A stretch of 64,000 bases of DNA from Bin127 sp965203505 (GCA_965203505.1 OZ241880.1:372001-436000); one strand, 5' to 3'; positions 1 to 9,557 are shown, numbered from the stretch's first letter. The notes: generated by a model from the letters alone, not told the origin. Program-made: numbers and translations.

Positions 1-2
1 AC

Positions 3-500
3 GAAGGCACACCTGCCACGGTCACTCCGCTGGTGCGCGATGGCGTGTTGGTAGGTCGTTTGCACTCGCGCGAAACCGCCGCCAAAACGGGCGAATCCCC
101 GACCGGAAACGCCCGAGCCATCAGTTATCGATTTCCGCCGATCGTGCGCATGACTAATACTTTCATCGAGAACGGGGAAGCCACGTTCGATGACCTTATA
201 GAAGGTGTGGATGAAGGTGTTTACGTCAAGAACTGGTATGGAGGAATGACGCAACACGAGATGTTCACCTTCTCGTCTGGCGAGGCATACATGATTCGGA
301 ATGGGGAAGTGCAAGAAGCGGTTCGTCCCGTGATGCTCTCCGGCAATCTGTTCGAAACGTTGAAGAACGTCGATGCCGTCGCCAATGATCGGGGTTTCAA
401 CCAAGGTGGCGGGTGCGGCAAAGGCGGTCAAATGCCATTGCCCGTCGGCACTGGGAGCCCACACATCCGTATTCAAAACTGCTTGATCTCAGGAGCCTGA
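3..500 (+). CDS. tldD: TldD-family metallopeptidase, C-terminal part (5' end outside window)
   Basis: The reading frame is open from base 3, so the gene starts before the window; about 166 C-terminal residues are present. The glycine-rich ending (GGGCGKGGQ followed by a P-L-P-V-G-T-G-S-P-H stretch) is the typical C-terminus of TldD, which with TldE (PmbA) forms a heterodimeric zinc peptidase acting on unfolded peptides. The zinc-binding HExxxH helix would lie upstream and cannot be checked. The next gene encodes the TldE partner only 8 bases downstream, which supports the assignment. Family membership is clear; the choice of TldD over TldE rests on the C-terminal signature and the partner gene. 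Confidence 0.88.
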   Translation, partial: EGTPATVTPLVRDGVLVGRLHSRETAAKTGESPTGNARAISYRFPPIVRMTNTFIENGEATFDDLIEGVDEGVYVKNWYGGMTQHEMFTFSSGEAYMIRNGEVQEAVRPVMLSGNLFETLKNVDAVANDRGFNQGGGCGKGGQMPLPVGTGSPHIRIQNCLISGA

Positions 501-508
501 ATCCGAAT

Positions 509-1834
509 ATGAACGACTACGAGCAATTGCTGGAGCGAGCTACCTCCAAACATGGCAACGCCGAGATCTACGGTGTCGCCTCGGAGCAGAGGCATGTCGA
601 GTTTGAAGCCAATCGGGCCAAAAACATAGGCCAAAACCAAGCATCAGGTGTCGCACTTCGCATTATCAACCGGGCTGGTCGCATCGGATTTTCTTCTACC
701 AGCGATGACGCAAAGGTCGATCAACTGATTGACAGGGTAGGATCCCTGGCCGATTACGGTGCGGAAGCGAAATTCGAATTCCCTGGTTCCGCCACTTACG
801 CCGATGTACCGAGCTACGACGATCGAGCCGAAGACGTGACTGATGAAGAGATGTTGACGTTAGGCCGTTTCGCGGTCGACGCCATTCTTTCCGAGTTTCC
901 TGAAGCGCTGTGCTCAGTCGACGTCAACAAACGGACGCACGAGCAGCAATTGTTGAACTCCGCTGGTGGTCAAGCTGGTTACCGGGGTACGAATTGCAGC
1001 TTTTTCCTTGCGGTGGAGTTGATCCGCGGCACCGACATGCTCAGCGTCTGGGACGGCACAGTTTCAGTCCGACCGATCACACAAGAAAACGTGGACGCGC
1101 TGATCGGAAAAATCCTACGCCGGCTTCGGGACTCGCAGAACATCGTCGATGCGCCTAGCGGCAATGACCTGCCAGTCGTGTTTTCTCCGGGCGGGTGCGT
1201 CAGCACATTTCTACCCCCGTTGCTTTCTGGATTCAATGGCAAAAACGTTGCCACTGGTTCGTCGCCGCTTATCGATCGTTGGGGCGAGAAGATGCTCGAT
1301 GAACGGATCTCGATATGGGACGATCCGTTGCATCCCATGACGCCTCAAACCCATCCGGTTGACGATGAAGGCATCCCATCCCGCCGGATCGACTTTATAC
1401 GTGATGGAGTGATCGGAGAGCCGTATTTGGATCTGCAGACTGCTGGGGAGATCGACAAGGACTCAACTGGCTGCGGACTGCGCGGAGTAACCACCACTCC
1501 ATCGCCCAGCACGTCTTACATCACGATGGCCGGAGGGGATATACCGGCTTCTGAGATATTCGATGGCGTAAAACGCGGAGTGCTGGTGGAACAATTGCTC
1601 GGTGCCGGACAGGGCAACGAACTAGGAGGTGACTTCCGAGCTAACCTGTCGCTAGGATTCCTCATCGAAAACGGTGAAATAGTCGGGCGTGTCAAAGACA
1701 CTATGATCTCTGGCAACGTCTACGAAGTGCTGAAGAAGGTTGAGGCGTTAAGTTCCGAACCCGAACCGGTATTCGGCACGCGCGTGGTGCCGTGGATCCG
1801 AGCCCGCGGGGTAGAAGTCGCGACGTCGTCGTGA
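509..1834 (+). CDS. pmbA: TldE/PmbA-family protein, partner of TldD
   Basis: The 441-residue product is close to the normal length for PmbA/TldE, the non-catalytic half of the TldD/TldE peptidase. I chose the ATG at 509 because homology begins there and an AGGAG lies upstream at 490-494; the frame remains open to 413, but that extension overlaps tldD and looks unlike protein. The C-terminal half carries the family pattern of glycine-rich strands (for example LLGAGQGNELGGDF followed by LSLGFLIENGEIVGRVKDTMISGN). No HExxxH is visible, as expected for TldE. It is probably cotranscribed with tldD. Confidence 0.9.
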   Translation: MNDYEQLLERATSKHGNAEIYGVASEQRHVEFEANRAKNIGQNQASGVALRIINRAGRIGFSSTSDDAKVDQLIDRVGSLADYGAEAKFEFPGSATYADVPSYDDRAEDVTDEEMLTLGRFAVDAILSEFPEALCSVDVNKRTHEQQLLNSAGGQAGYRGTNCSFFLAVELIRGTDMLSVWDGTVSVRPITQENVDALIGKILRRLRDSQNIVDAPSGNDLPVVFSPGGCVSTFLPPLLSGFNGKNVATGSSPLIDRWGEKMLDERISIWDDPLHPMTPQTHPVDDEGIPSRRIDFIRDGVIGEPYLDLQTAGEIDKDSTGCGLRGVTTTPSPSTSYITMAGGDIPASEIFDGVKRGVLVEQLLGAGQGNELGGDFRANLSLGFLIENGEIVGRVKDTMISGNVYEVLKKVEALSSEPEPVFGTRVVPWIRARGVEVATSS

Positions 1835-1862
1835 TGCTCGCCGAAACAAACGAGTTGCGAAA

Positions 1863-2999
1863 TTGAGTACCGAAGGTTTACAGACGTCGCCAGACGAAAA
1901 CGAAGCCGAAAACAAAGTTTCGGAGATGTTGCGCGACCTCTCAGGCGTTGATGACAAACAGGCGCGATCGGTCGTCGCCGCGTGGCGCGACTGGCGACCC
2001 TCAGACGTGTTAGACACCGTCGTCGAACTTCGGACCGTCGCTGAAGCGGATCGATCATTGGAATTCGACACGCTGTTCAGGGCTGCGGTCGGATTTCCGG
2101 ACCCCAAGGTGCGTCTTGAGAGTGTGCGTGCTTTGTCTAACGGCGGCAGTTTCAACATCGCCCAGACGCTACTCGAAGCACTGGAAAAAGACGAAGATGT
2201 GCAGGTGCGCGCAGCAGCCGCTGATTCGCTCCACGCTTTCGCCGACCCTTCGCAAGCTCGGAACATCTCCAACGCTGTGCTCGTGAGGATCGCAACGGCC
2301 CTCAATCTAGCCGCTTCACAAGATGAGCGTGTCGTCCGCGGCAAGGCATTGAAGGCGCTCGCAGCGATGCGCGTTGAAGAAGTGCCCGATTTGATAGACG
2401 CGATGTTTGACGATGCAATCGGCGACCCCGAGTTGATGTCGGACGTGCTCCTCGCGATGGGAGAAACTGGTGATAGGTCGTGGCTTCCGGCAATTGAAGA
2501 TGCGTTTTACAGCGGCGATGCTCAGATCCGGATTGCCGCAGTGATGGCGTTTGGTGACATCGCCAGTGACGATGATGTCGAGAGTCTTTCGGAGCCGTTC
2601 GACGACCATGTGCTCGACGTCCAGATGGCCAGCGTACACGCTCTAGCTAGCATTGGATCTCCCCAGGCTCGGGAGATGCTCTCGCTCGCCGTTTCGAGCA
2701 GCGAGCCCGAAGTGCAACGGATGGCTCAAGCAGCCCTCGACATGCTGAAAGCGGAGGACGACCTCATATACGCCATTTCGCCAAACATGGTTGCTCAAGG
2801 CCTATTCGGTGTCCCGATGGGTGCTCGCAAACCCGCTCGCGATCTATCACGTTACGATGCGCCAACGGAAGAAGGTTGGGCAAACGTAACCTCCGAGGGA
2901 CAAGAGGTCGATGTCGCCGAGACTCCAGACGATATCGGGGAAGATTACGAAGACTATCTAGAATCAGACGAATTCTTCCGCGAAAGCAATACCAACTGA
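1863..2999 (+). CDS. HEAT-repeat protein with acidic tail
   Basis: The 378-residue product starts at a TTG. From roughly residue 70 to 300 it consists of paired amphipathic helices with HEAT-like spacing (patterns such as DPKVRLESVRALS, DVQVRAAAADSLHAFA, DAQIRIAAVMAFGDIA and DVQMASVHALASIG). The last 50 residues are very acidic. There is no signal peptide or membrane segment, so it is probably cytoplasmic. HEAT proteins are usually binding scaffolds; no enzymatic motif is visible and the partner is unknown. It lies 28 bases after pmbA and 34 bases before rpe, on the same strand, so all may be cotranscribed. Confidence 0.85.
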   Translation: MSTEGLQTSPDENEAENKVSEMLRDLSGVDDKQARSVVAAWRDWRPSDVLDTVVELRTVAEADRSLEFDTLFRAAVGFPDPKVRLESVRALSNGGSFNIAQTLLEALEKDEDVQVRAAAADSLHAFADPSQARNISNAVLVRIATALNLAASQDERVVRGKALKALAAMRVEEVPDLIDAMFDDAIGDPELMSDVLLAMGETGDRSWLPAIEDAFYSGDAQIRIAAVMAFGDIASDDDVESLSEPFDDHVLDVQMASVHALASIGSPQAREMLSLAVSSSEPEVQRMAQAALDMLKAEDDLIYAISPNMVAQGLFGVPMGARKPARDLSRYDAPTEEGWANVTSEGQEVDVAETPDDIGEDYEDYLESDEFFRESNTN

Positions 3000-3033
3000 T
3001 GAGCGAACACCAGCGAGGACCGACGCAGATTTG

Positions 3034-3699
3034 ATGAAGATCTCGGCATCCTTGCTTTCCGCCGATTTCGGATACCTCGCCGACTCCATCCGCGCGGCTG
3101 AAACTGCAGGCGTGGACGAATTTCATTTCGACGTCATGGACGGCCACTTCGTTCCCAACCTCACGTTCGGCCCGCCGGTGCTCGAAGCGGTAAAACGTCA
3201 CGCCACCAAACCGATCGACGTGCACATGATGGAACGTTCTCCCGAGCACTTGATCCCAGCATTGGCATCCTCCGGAGGCGATATCATCACCGTGCACATT
3301 GAAGGTGTCGCGGATGTCGACGAGACGATCGACCTCATCTTGGAAACTGGTGCCAAACCAGCGATCGCCATTCGTCCGAAAACACCCGTTTCGTCGCTCT
3401 GGTCTGTAGCCGATCGCATCCGGCGCGTTTTGGTGATGACGGTCGAACCCGGTTTCGGCGGCCAGCAGTTCATTCCGGAGACGATACCAAAAATCGCCGA
3501 AGCGCTCGCGCTGATGCAATCGAGTCATACCGACAACGAGATCGAAATCGCCGTCGACGGCGGCATCAAATCGAACACAATCGCCTCGACGGCATCCGCC
3601 GGCGCCACCACCTTCATCGCAGGCTCAGGCATCTTTTCTCACCAAAACGGCATTGATGCCGGGGTGAGTGAGTTGCGTAGGACGCTACGCCCGCAGTGA
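3034..3699 (+). CDS. rpe: Ribulose-phosphate 3-epimerase
   Basis: The 221-residue TIM-barrel enzyme interconverts D-ribulose 5-phosphate and D-xylulose 5-phosphate in the pentose phosphate pathway. Diagnostic motifs are all present: SLLSADF near the N-terminus, FDVMDGHFVPN with the metal and catalytic residues, DVHMM, VEPGFGGQQF in the phosphate loop region, and the late EIAVDGGI with the second catalytic Asp. Length is normal. ATG 3034 follows an in-frame TTG at 3031, and a GAGG lies about 15 bases upstream. Assignment is secure. Confidence 0.96.
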   Translation: MKISASLLSADFGYLADSIRAAETAGVDEFHFDVMDGHFVPNLTFGPPVLEAVKRHATKPIDVHMMERSPEHLIPALASSGGDIITVHIEGVADVDETIDLILETGAKPAIAIRPKTPVSSLWSVADRIRRVLVMTVEPGFGGQQFIPETIPKIAEALALMQSSHTDNEIEIAVDGGIKSNTIASTASAGATTFIAGSGIFSHQNGIDAGVSELRRTLRPQ

Positions 3700-3744
3700 T
3701 TACAAAGTCGTGTCTAGTGAACGAAAGAATTCGAAACAGACGAG

Positions 3745-5379
3745 TTAGCGGTGAGTCGCCCAACTGGCCCTGATTGCTAACCCGGTTAAGAAAACAGCAA
3801 CTCCAAATATAGCGAAAAGCATCAACAAACTCCGCTTTGTAGCATAACCCCCTGTATCCGGCGGGCGTGCTTCTATCCACTCCTCGATCGCGGCAGGATT
3901 TGAATTCGGATCTTCACGTTCACTGCCGGTAGTGATAGTTACTAGCCGCGAAACATCGCTCCATCCTTGAGGGTTTACAGCGGAGATCGTGTAGGAATAT
4001 GTCGTGAATGGCTCTACATCAATGTCGTGATAGGTCCGAAGTGTTGGGAATTCGTTGCGTACAACGAAGATGTCCAATTGTTTGCCCGTGCGAGGGTTCA
4101 ACTTCTCGATCCGCCACTCGGTAACTTGGTCGCTTGTTTTGGGCCGGTTCCACGTGAGCACGACACGATGATGACCATCCGCGAAGATGGATTCTGCATT
4201 GAGGTTGCGGGGCGTCGCGAGGTGTACGGTTGGTACAGGGAGGACAAGCGAAGGTGTCGTCACTTCCAAAGGCTCCGATTTCGGGCCCACTCCAGCATCG
4301 TTCTTAGCTTTGATCGTGTAGATGTAGGTCGTACTTGGTTTGAGGTTGAACGCGTCTTCAGTAGATGTCGCATTGATCGCGGGTCCTGCATGGCTAGTGA
4401 TGTGAATGAAATGCCCGTCTTCTGCTCGTCCTGGCACCGTGCGTTCGATGAATATGTCTGTAACCGACGGGTCTTGAATTCTGTCCCAAGTTATCTCGAT
4501 TTGGCCGCCGGCATACCTAGCAGCTAAGCCGGTTACCGCATCAGGGAGCTGCGCGCCCGGCACCGATCTGGTGATCTCCACCTCGTCAGAGATCACGCTA
4601 CGTCCGGTGATCCGACTGAACCAGTCGACAGCATACGCGTACCGCGTCGACTTCTCCAACCCATCGCTGTCGAAGAAATGGTTTTCAGTACTACCGGTGC
4701 TGGCAGCGATCAACTGCAACTTCGACGCGATCGGTGTGCTGGTATCCGTCCCGTGTTTGTGACGGACGATGCGTCGCCAAATCCTGTATCCCGTGATCGA
4801 AGGGTCACCCGGATCGTCCCACTCAAGAAGCACGCCGTTTTCGGCATTTTCAGCGGTCAATCCCGTCGGACGACGATTTTCCGAGACCACCTGCTTTGGC
4901 ATCGCGGTCGGTGTCGCGCTACTTACACCCGTGTTCAGTTGCGTAGCATCAGGGTCGCCGAGGGTCGTGACCGTGACGCGTTGCGAAAAATCTCCATGAC
5001 CATGGGGGTTTATCGCGTGAAGGGTGTATGTATAACTGGTGGAAGGATGGACGTCGAGGTCGACAAATGAAGTCAAAGTGTGATCGCGATTGCTGAGCCG
5101 GATGTGCCGCAGTTCTTCGCCAGTGGCAGGGTTCCAAGTCGTCCACTGCCAACCAGTAACTCCTTCGTTCGCAGGATGCTCATCCCAAGATAACAGGACC
5201 TTGTGCTGCCCGTCCTCGAATACTGCTTCGGCGGTGATTCCCTTCGGTGCTGACGGTGTTTGAGAAACTTGGGCGAACGCGGCTGGCGATCTACCGGCAC
5301 CCAAGAACAGCATCGCCGCAACGGCAGACGTCAGCACAACAATCAAGATTAGTTTCGGTTCCATCTCTGGAAGATCCAC
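3745..5379 (-). CDS. Exported fibronectin type III protein with PDTGG C-terminal sorting-like signal
   Basis: The 544-residue protein has an N-terminal hydrophobic signal ending near AFA-Q (about residues 6-37). It then has four fibronectin type III domains (about 42-138, 168-270, 283-380 and 390-487); each shows the W and Y-x-Y-x-(I/L)-x-A-x-N patterns of the fold, and domains 1 and 4 are most alike. It ends with PPDTGG (about 504-509), a hydrophobic helix (about 515-536) and a short tail with R and H. This tripartite end resembles a sortase-type or related surface-anchoring signal and recurs in two other proteins of this window. Met-6 is an alternative start. Surface location is inferred; the ligand is unknown. 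Confidence 0.85.
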   Translation of the reverse strand: MDLPEMEPKLILIVVLTSAVAAMLFLGAGRSPAAFAQVSQTPSAPKGITAEAVFEDGQHKVLLSWDEHPANEGVTGWQWTTWNPATGEELRHIRLSNRDHTLTSFVDLDVHPSTSYTYTLHAINPHGHGDFSQRVTVTTLGDPDATQLNTGVSSATPTAMPKQVVSENRRPTGLTAENAENGVLLEWDDPGDPSITGYRIWRRIVRHKHGTDTSTPIASKLQLIAASTGSTENHFFDSDGLEKSTRYAYAVDWFSRITGRSVISDEVEITRSVPGAQLPDAVTGLAARYAGGQIEITWDRIQDPSVTDIFIERTVPGRAEDGHFIHITSHAGPAINATSTEDAFNLKPSTTYIYTIKAKNDAGVGPKSEPLEVTTPSLVLPVPTVHLATPRNLNAESIFADGHHRVVLTWNRPKTSDQVTEWRIEKLNPRTGKQLDIFVVRNEFPTLRTYHDIDVEPFTTYSYTISAVNPQGWSDVSRLVTITTGSEREDPNSNPAAIEEWIEARPPDTGGYATKRSLLMLFAIFGVAVFLTGLAIRASWATHR

Positions 5380-5598
5380 GCGTCGGTTACTCCGCGTGAT
5401 GTCAGCACACGTGCTATCGGACGCTGATCACCTCAAGTTCGTTCCATTCCGACGAGTGCGCGATCAGCACGACCAAGACACAATTGGTTCAATTTCGACC
5501 TTTCCAACGATCCCAATCATTCGCAATCCTCAAATTTTATATAAGTCTGCCCCGCATATCATGAATACTTGATCGTTTAGCGAAGCTATGAGCCGACC
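5380..5598. other. Divergent intergenic region between the fibronectin protein gene and dnaX
   Basis: These 219 bases separate the minus-strand surface-protein gene from plus-strand dnaX, so promoters for both must lie here. An AT-rich run with a TATATA core around 5538-5546 is a plausible promoter part, but I cannot define a -35/-10 pair. No RNA gene or repeat was recognised. Confidence 0.4.
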
Positions 5599-7251
5599 AT
5601 GAGCACCGTCTTTTACAGAAAATGGCGTCCCACACGTTTCAGCGATGTGGTGGGGCAGGAGCACATCACCGATACCCTCCGCCGAGCGGTCCTGACCGAC
5701 CGCGTCGCTCACGCGTATCTATTCACAGGGCCGCGCGGTGTCGGCAAGACCTCTACTGCGCGGATACTTGCCAAAGCTTTAAATGCCGAACTGGACGATC
5801 ACGGTGACCCGCTTCCCGACACCGACGCGGCGATCGCAATCGACGAGGGACGTTACATGGACCTCATCGAGATCGATGCGGCATCCAACCGAGGTGTCAA
5901 CGACATCCGTGACCTCCGCGAGCGCGTGCTTTTGCGCCCAACCGTCGGCGAGTACAAGGTCTACATCATCGACGAAGTTCACATGCTCACCACGGAGGCG
6001 TTCAACGCGCTGTTGAAGACGCTTGAAGAGCCGCCTCCGCAGGTTGTGATGATCCTCGCGACCACCGATATCCATCGTGTCCCGGCGACCATCATCTCGA
6101 GATGCCAGCGCTTCGATTTCCGACGACTCACAACTGACGATGTCATTGGCAGGTTGATACTGATCTGCGAAGAAGAGGATATCGATTGCGAACCCGCCGT
6201 GCTTGAACTCGTCGCACAAGCGGCTTGGGGTTCCCTGCGAGACGCCGAAAACCTCCTCGAACAACTCGCGGTTTCGTACGGCACTGGTGAGATCACTGAA
6301 GCACAAGCGCGAGAGTTGCTTGGCATCGGCGATACCTCTTCCGCGCGCGACCTCGCAAGCGCGATCCTCCGCAGAGACACCAAACGCGCACTGGAGATCA
6401 TCGAAGGCGAAACGTCAAAAGGTGCGGAGTTAAAAGGATTGAGAGACAACACGATCTCGGCGTTGCGCGGCGCGTTGCTGACGAAGCATGGTGTCGCAAG
6501 TGCATTCGGACAACTTGGCGACGCGCCTGAACTCGAACCCGAAGCGATGAAGGCTTCCGCCGAGCAAATGCTCCACGCCATCACGATATTCGGACGCAAC
6601 GACCGATTCGGAGAAGCGTCTTCACCACTGGCACTCGAGATTGCCGCACTGCAAGCGGTTGCCGAACCGCCAAAACCTCAGCCTACGACAGCATCAACGC
6701 AACAGCCGAGACGCGATCGGCAACCAGCGCGCCAGCAATCATCCCGCAACACCACAGTGGACCAAGCAGAACGGCGACCAGAACTGTCAGGTTCTCAACC
6801 GTCGGATGTACCCGTTGGTTCGCGCATCCTTGAAGAGATTGGCAAAGCCGCGGGCACTCAAGTCAGGACCACATTCGCGCAAGTCAACTTCATTGGTCCA
6901 AACGACGGGGTCCTGATACTGCAACCCAAATACTCCAACGCCGAGAAACGGCTGCGTGACACTTGGATGAACGATGAAGTCCGAGCCAAACTTAGGCCCG
7001 CGTTTCAAAGTGTGTACGGACCAGACATTCGTGTGAACCTCCAGCAGGCAGCCGCGGGAGCGAACCCGGCCGCCAATGTATCACAGGAGACCCCGGCTTC
7101 CGATTCGCGACCGCAACCTCCAACTAAACCCTCAAACCAACTTGCCGACCAGAACCAGCCGTTCAACGTCCCGGCCGAAATCGAATCACATCCCGCGGTT
7201 CAACGCATCCGCAATCTAGGCGGGCGTGTGGTTAACGTTGAAGATAGTTAA
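5599..7251 (+). CDS. dnaX: DNA polymerase III subunit gamma/tau, lacking the zinc-binding cysteines
   Basis: The 550-residue protein is the clamp-loader ATPase of the replicative polymerase. It has the canonical start (FYRKWRP, DVVGQEH), Walker A GPRGVGKTS (about 44-52), DLIEIDAAS, Walker B with IIDEVHML, the SRC motif at ISRCQRF, and the family sensor region. The C-terminal third is low-complexity (P, Q, T rich) with a short tail domain. The four-cysteine zinc module that normally follows Walker A is replaced without any length change: the equivalent positions are A63, L72, T75 and A78. It is followed by ybaB and recR, the classic dnaX-ybaB-recR order. No programmed-frameshift signal was identified. 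Confidence 0.96.
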   Translation: MSTVFYRKWRPTRFSDVVGQEHITDTLRRAVLTDRVAHAYLFTGPRGVGKTSTARILAKALNAELDDHGDPLPDTDAAIAIDEGRYMDLIEIDAASNRGVNDIRDLRERVLLRPTVGEYKVYIIDEVHMLTTEAFNALLKTLEEPPPQVVMILATTDIHRVPATIISRCQRFDFRRLTTDDVIGRLILICEEEDIDCEPAVLELVAQAAWGSLRDAENLLEQLAVSYGTGEITEAQARELLGIGDTSSARDLASAILRRDTKRALEIIEGETSKGAELKGLRDNTISALRGALLTKHGVASAFGQLGDAPELEPEAMKASAEQMLHAITIFGRNDRFGEASSPLALEIAALQAVAEPPKPQPTTASTQQPRRDRQPARQQSSRNTTVDQAERRPELSGSQPSDVPVGSRILEEIGKAAGTQVRTTFAQVNFIGPNDGVLILQPKYSNAEKRLRDTWMNDEVRAKLRPAFQSVYGPDIRVNLQQAAAGANPAANVSQETPASDSRPQPPTKPSNQLADQNQPFNVPAEIESHPAVQRIRNLGGRVVNVEDS

Positions 7252-7353
7252 GTTCGGCTAACGGCGACCTCGGCTATGTGACGCATTAACATTGAACCCG
7301 AAGCGCTTGACGAACAGGCGTTACAACCAACGAGCACAGGTGGCCAACGCATC

Positions 7354-7665
7354 ATGATGAATCGCAACATGCTGAGACAAGCTCAGGCGATGCAGAAAAA
7401 GATCCAAGAGATGCAGCAAGAGATCGCCGAAGCAAAGTCTGAAGCGTCCGTTGGCGGAGGTGTTGTCAAAGTTGTAGTCGTTGGTGGATCGCACGTCGAG
7501 AGCATCTCTATCGACCCAGAGGTGGTGGACCCTGAAGACGTCGAGATGCTTGAGGATCTCGTGATGGCCGCCGTCAACGAAGCGATGGAGAACGCGCAGG
7601 AGTTGGCGGCGAAGAAGATGCAGGCCATCACTGGCGGGTTGAATATTCCGGGGCTCGGTTTTTGA
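7354..7665 (+). CDS. ybaB: YbaB/EbfC-family nucleoid-associated protein
   Basis: This 103-residue protein has the expected N-terminal helix rich in M, Q and K (MLRQAQAMQKKIQEMQ). A glycine-rich strand region with a VKVVVVGG-like motif and a C-terminal helix complete the YbaB/EbfC fold. The family binds DNA as a dimer and is almost always encoded between dnaX and recR, as here. Two ATGs lie in a row (7354 and 7357); either may be the start. Confidence 0.94.
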   Translation: MMNRNMLRQAQAMQKKIQEMQQEIAEAKSEASVGGGVVKVVVVGGSHVESISIDPEVVDPEDVEMLEDLVMAAVNEAMENAQELAAKKMQAITGGLNIPGLGF

Positions 7666-7706
7666 ACTGGTCGTAACCTATCTTCTGCAAATGACGCAAG
7701 TAAACG

Positions 7707-8375
7707 ATGGCCGCGTTCCAACCTGACCCGCCTCGTCCCATCACTCCGGTAACTCCGCGCACCAACGCGCCACGTGGTGTAGCCGCGCCAGTGGCACGGG
7801 TCATCGAAGCGTTTCGCCGACTTCCCGGCATCGGACCAAAAAGCGCCCAGCGTCTCGCCTATCACTTGGTTCGGATGCCCGAAGCCGAAGCGCTCGAACT
7901 CTCCGAATCGATCACCGGTGTCAAGCTACGCATCAAGCTCTGTGAAATGTGTGCCGACATCACCGAAGAGCCTATTTGTGGGATCTGCACAGACCCAAAG
8001 CGCGATCGGTCCGTCATCTGCGTGGTCGAGGAACCGCTTGACGTGACCGCTATCGAACGGACCCGCGCCTATACGGGCATGTACCACGTATTACACGGCG
8101 CCATCTCGCCCACGGGCGGCATCGCAGCCTCCGATCTCAAGATCAAGGAGCTTCTAGAAAGACTCCAAGACGAGACCGTCGACGAAGTGATCGTCGCTAC
8201 TAATACGAACCTTGATGGTGAAGCTACAGCGATGTACCTGCAACGCGCCATCAGCCCGGCGGGAATTAAAGTGACACGCATCGCCCGGGGCCTGCCTTCT
8301 GGATCCGATATCGAATACGCCGATGATGCAACGCTGGCACATTCACTTGAATCTCGTTCCGAAATCACCTCTTGA
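7707..8375 (+). CDS. recR: Recombination protein RecR
   Basis: The 222-residue protein acts with RecO (encoded about 2 kb downstream) and RecF in loading RecA at gaps. It has the helix-hairpin-helix (LPGIGPKSAQRLA), the four-cysteine zinc finger (CEMC and CGIC pairs), and a Toprim domain beginning at ICVVEEPLD. The C-terminal Walker-B-like region with TNTNLDGEATAMYL and the GLPSGSDIEYAD end match the family. An N-terminal extension of roughly 23 proline-rich residues precedes the usual start, so translation might begin further downstream, although no better ATG is obvious. Confidence 0.95.
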   Translation: MAAFQPDPPRPITPVTPRTNAPRGVAAPVARVIEAFRRLPGIGPKSAQRLAYHLVRMPEAEALELSESITGVKLRIKLCEMCADITEEPICGICTDPKRDRSVICVVEEPLDVTAIERTRAYTGMYHVLHGAISPTGGIAASDLKIKELLERLQDETVDEVIVATNTNLDGEATAMYLQRAISPAGIKVTRIARGLPSGSDIEYADDATLAHSLESRSEITS

Positions 8376-8429
8376 CCCTCAGCGTCGGCGATAATCATCG
8401 TCTGAACACCGAAAACCCGGGGAACCCTA

Positions 8430-9557
8430 ATGAAAATCGAACAAATCGAGACCTTCTTGGTTAACAGATTCCTAGTCATCCGCGTGACGACCGACGACGG
8501 CACTCAAGGCATCGGCGAATCTTGCTACTGGGCATATCCCCGTGCGGCTGAGGAGACTGTCAAGATCCTCGGCGATGCCATTGTCGGCATGGATCCTGCC
8601 GACACTGAACATCTCTACAACTACATGCACCGTTACAATGGCAGCTTCCGCGGAAACAGCATAGCCGCTGCTATCAGCGGGATCGACATGGCGTTATGGG
8701 ACATCAAGGGCAAACGTCTCGACGCTCCAGTTTGGGACCTCCTTGGCGGGCGCGCCCGCCAGAAGGTTCGTGGAATCTTTCTTGGCGTCGGCGGTGAAAC
8801 TCCCGACGAAGTCGCTGAACGGGCGCAAGTTGCCGTCGATCGCGGCTATACCGCCCTCAAGTTCACTCCAATGCCGCGCGAATTCCAGTTGCTCAAGTAT
8901 CCGCTCCTCGTCGACAACGCTGTCGATATGCTCGCGGCGGTCAGGGAGGTTGTCGGCAAGGAGTTCGATATCGGCATCGAGATCCACCGCAACATGCGAC
9001 CTTCCGAAGCCGTCGTCTTCTGTGAAAAGGCAATGCCGTTCAACCCGTACTTCATCGAAGACCCGATCGTTCCCGACGGAGTCCTAGCGATGTCGGAAGT
9101 CGCCACCAAGATGCGATTGCCGCTTGCCGTCGGAGAACGCAACGCGCACATCTGGGAGTTCCGCGAGTATGCCCAGATGACCAACTGCTCGTTCTTCAAG
9201 CCCGACATCGCAGTCGCTGGCGGCATCACCGGCGTGAAGAAGATCGGTGCCATCGCAGAGGCGCACCACATTCTCATCGCACCGCACAACTTCCAAGGCC
9301 CGATCGCAACCGCCGCATGTGTCCAGCTAGGCATCTCGTCACCGTCTTGGGACGTGCTCGAAGCGGTTGATGAAGACAAACCGCCGCGTCGCGACATGGT
9401 CGATGCGCCGATGGAGGTTGTCGACGGATACTTCACCGTTCCCGAAAAACCGGGGCTCGGCGTGATCTTCAACGAAGAAGCGCCCAACTTGCACCCATTC
9501 GAACCGGCGCGCATTCCACCGCCGATTCGGGAGGATGGGAGCGTAGGGTTGCGGTGA
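8430..9557 (+). CDS. Enolase-superfamily sugar-acid dehydratase (galactonate/mannonate dehydratase-like)
   Basis: This 375-residue member of the mandelate racemase/enolase superfamily probably dehydrates an aldonic acid to a 2-keto-3-deoxy acid. The pattern fits the D-galactonate dehydratase-like group: one Lys (ALKFTP) rather than KxK on the second barrel strand, a metal-ligand strand reading GIEIHRN (the group normally has D-x-H), FIEDP, VGERN and a catalytic APHN. The N-terminal capping domain (residues 1-120) is complete. A KDG kinase and aldolases that could use its product are encoded near 58-61 kb. The substrate cannot be fixed from sequence. Confidence 0.85.
   Translation: MKIEQIETFLVNRFLVIRVTTDDGTQGIGESCYWAYPRAAEETVKILGDAIVGMDPADTEHLYNYMHRYNGSFRGNSIAAAISGIDMALWDIKGKRLDAPVWDLLGGRARQKVRGIFLGVGGETPDEVAERAQVAVDRGYTALKFTPMPREFQLLKYPLLVDNAVDMLAAVREVVGKEFDIGIEIHRNMRPSEAVVFCEKAMPFNPYFIEDPIVPDGVLAMSEVATKMRLPLAVGERNAHIWEFREYAQMTNCSFFKPDIAVAGGITGVKKIGAIAEAHHILIAPHNFQGPIATAACVQLGISSPSWDVLEAVDEDKPPRRDMVDAPMEVVDGYFTVPEKPGLGVIFNEEAPNLHPFEPARIPPPIREDGSVGLR

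Noticed and set aside
5599..7251. Programmed frameshift in dnaX giving a short gamma form
   Set aside because: No A-rich slippery heptamer was seen in the expected region.
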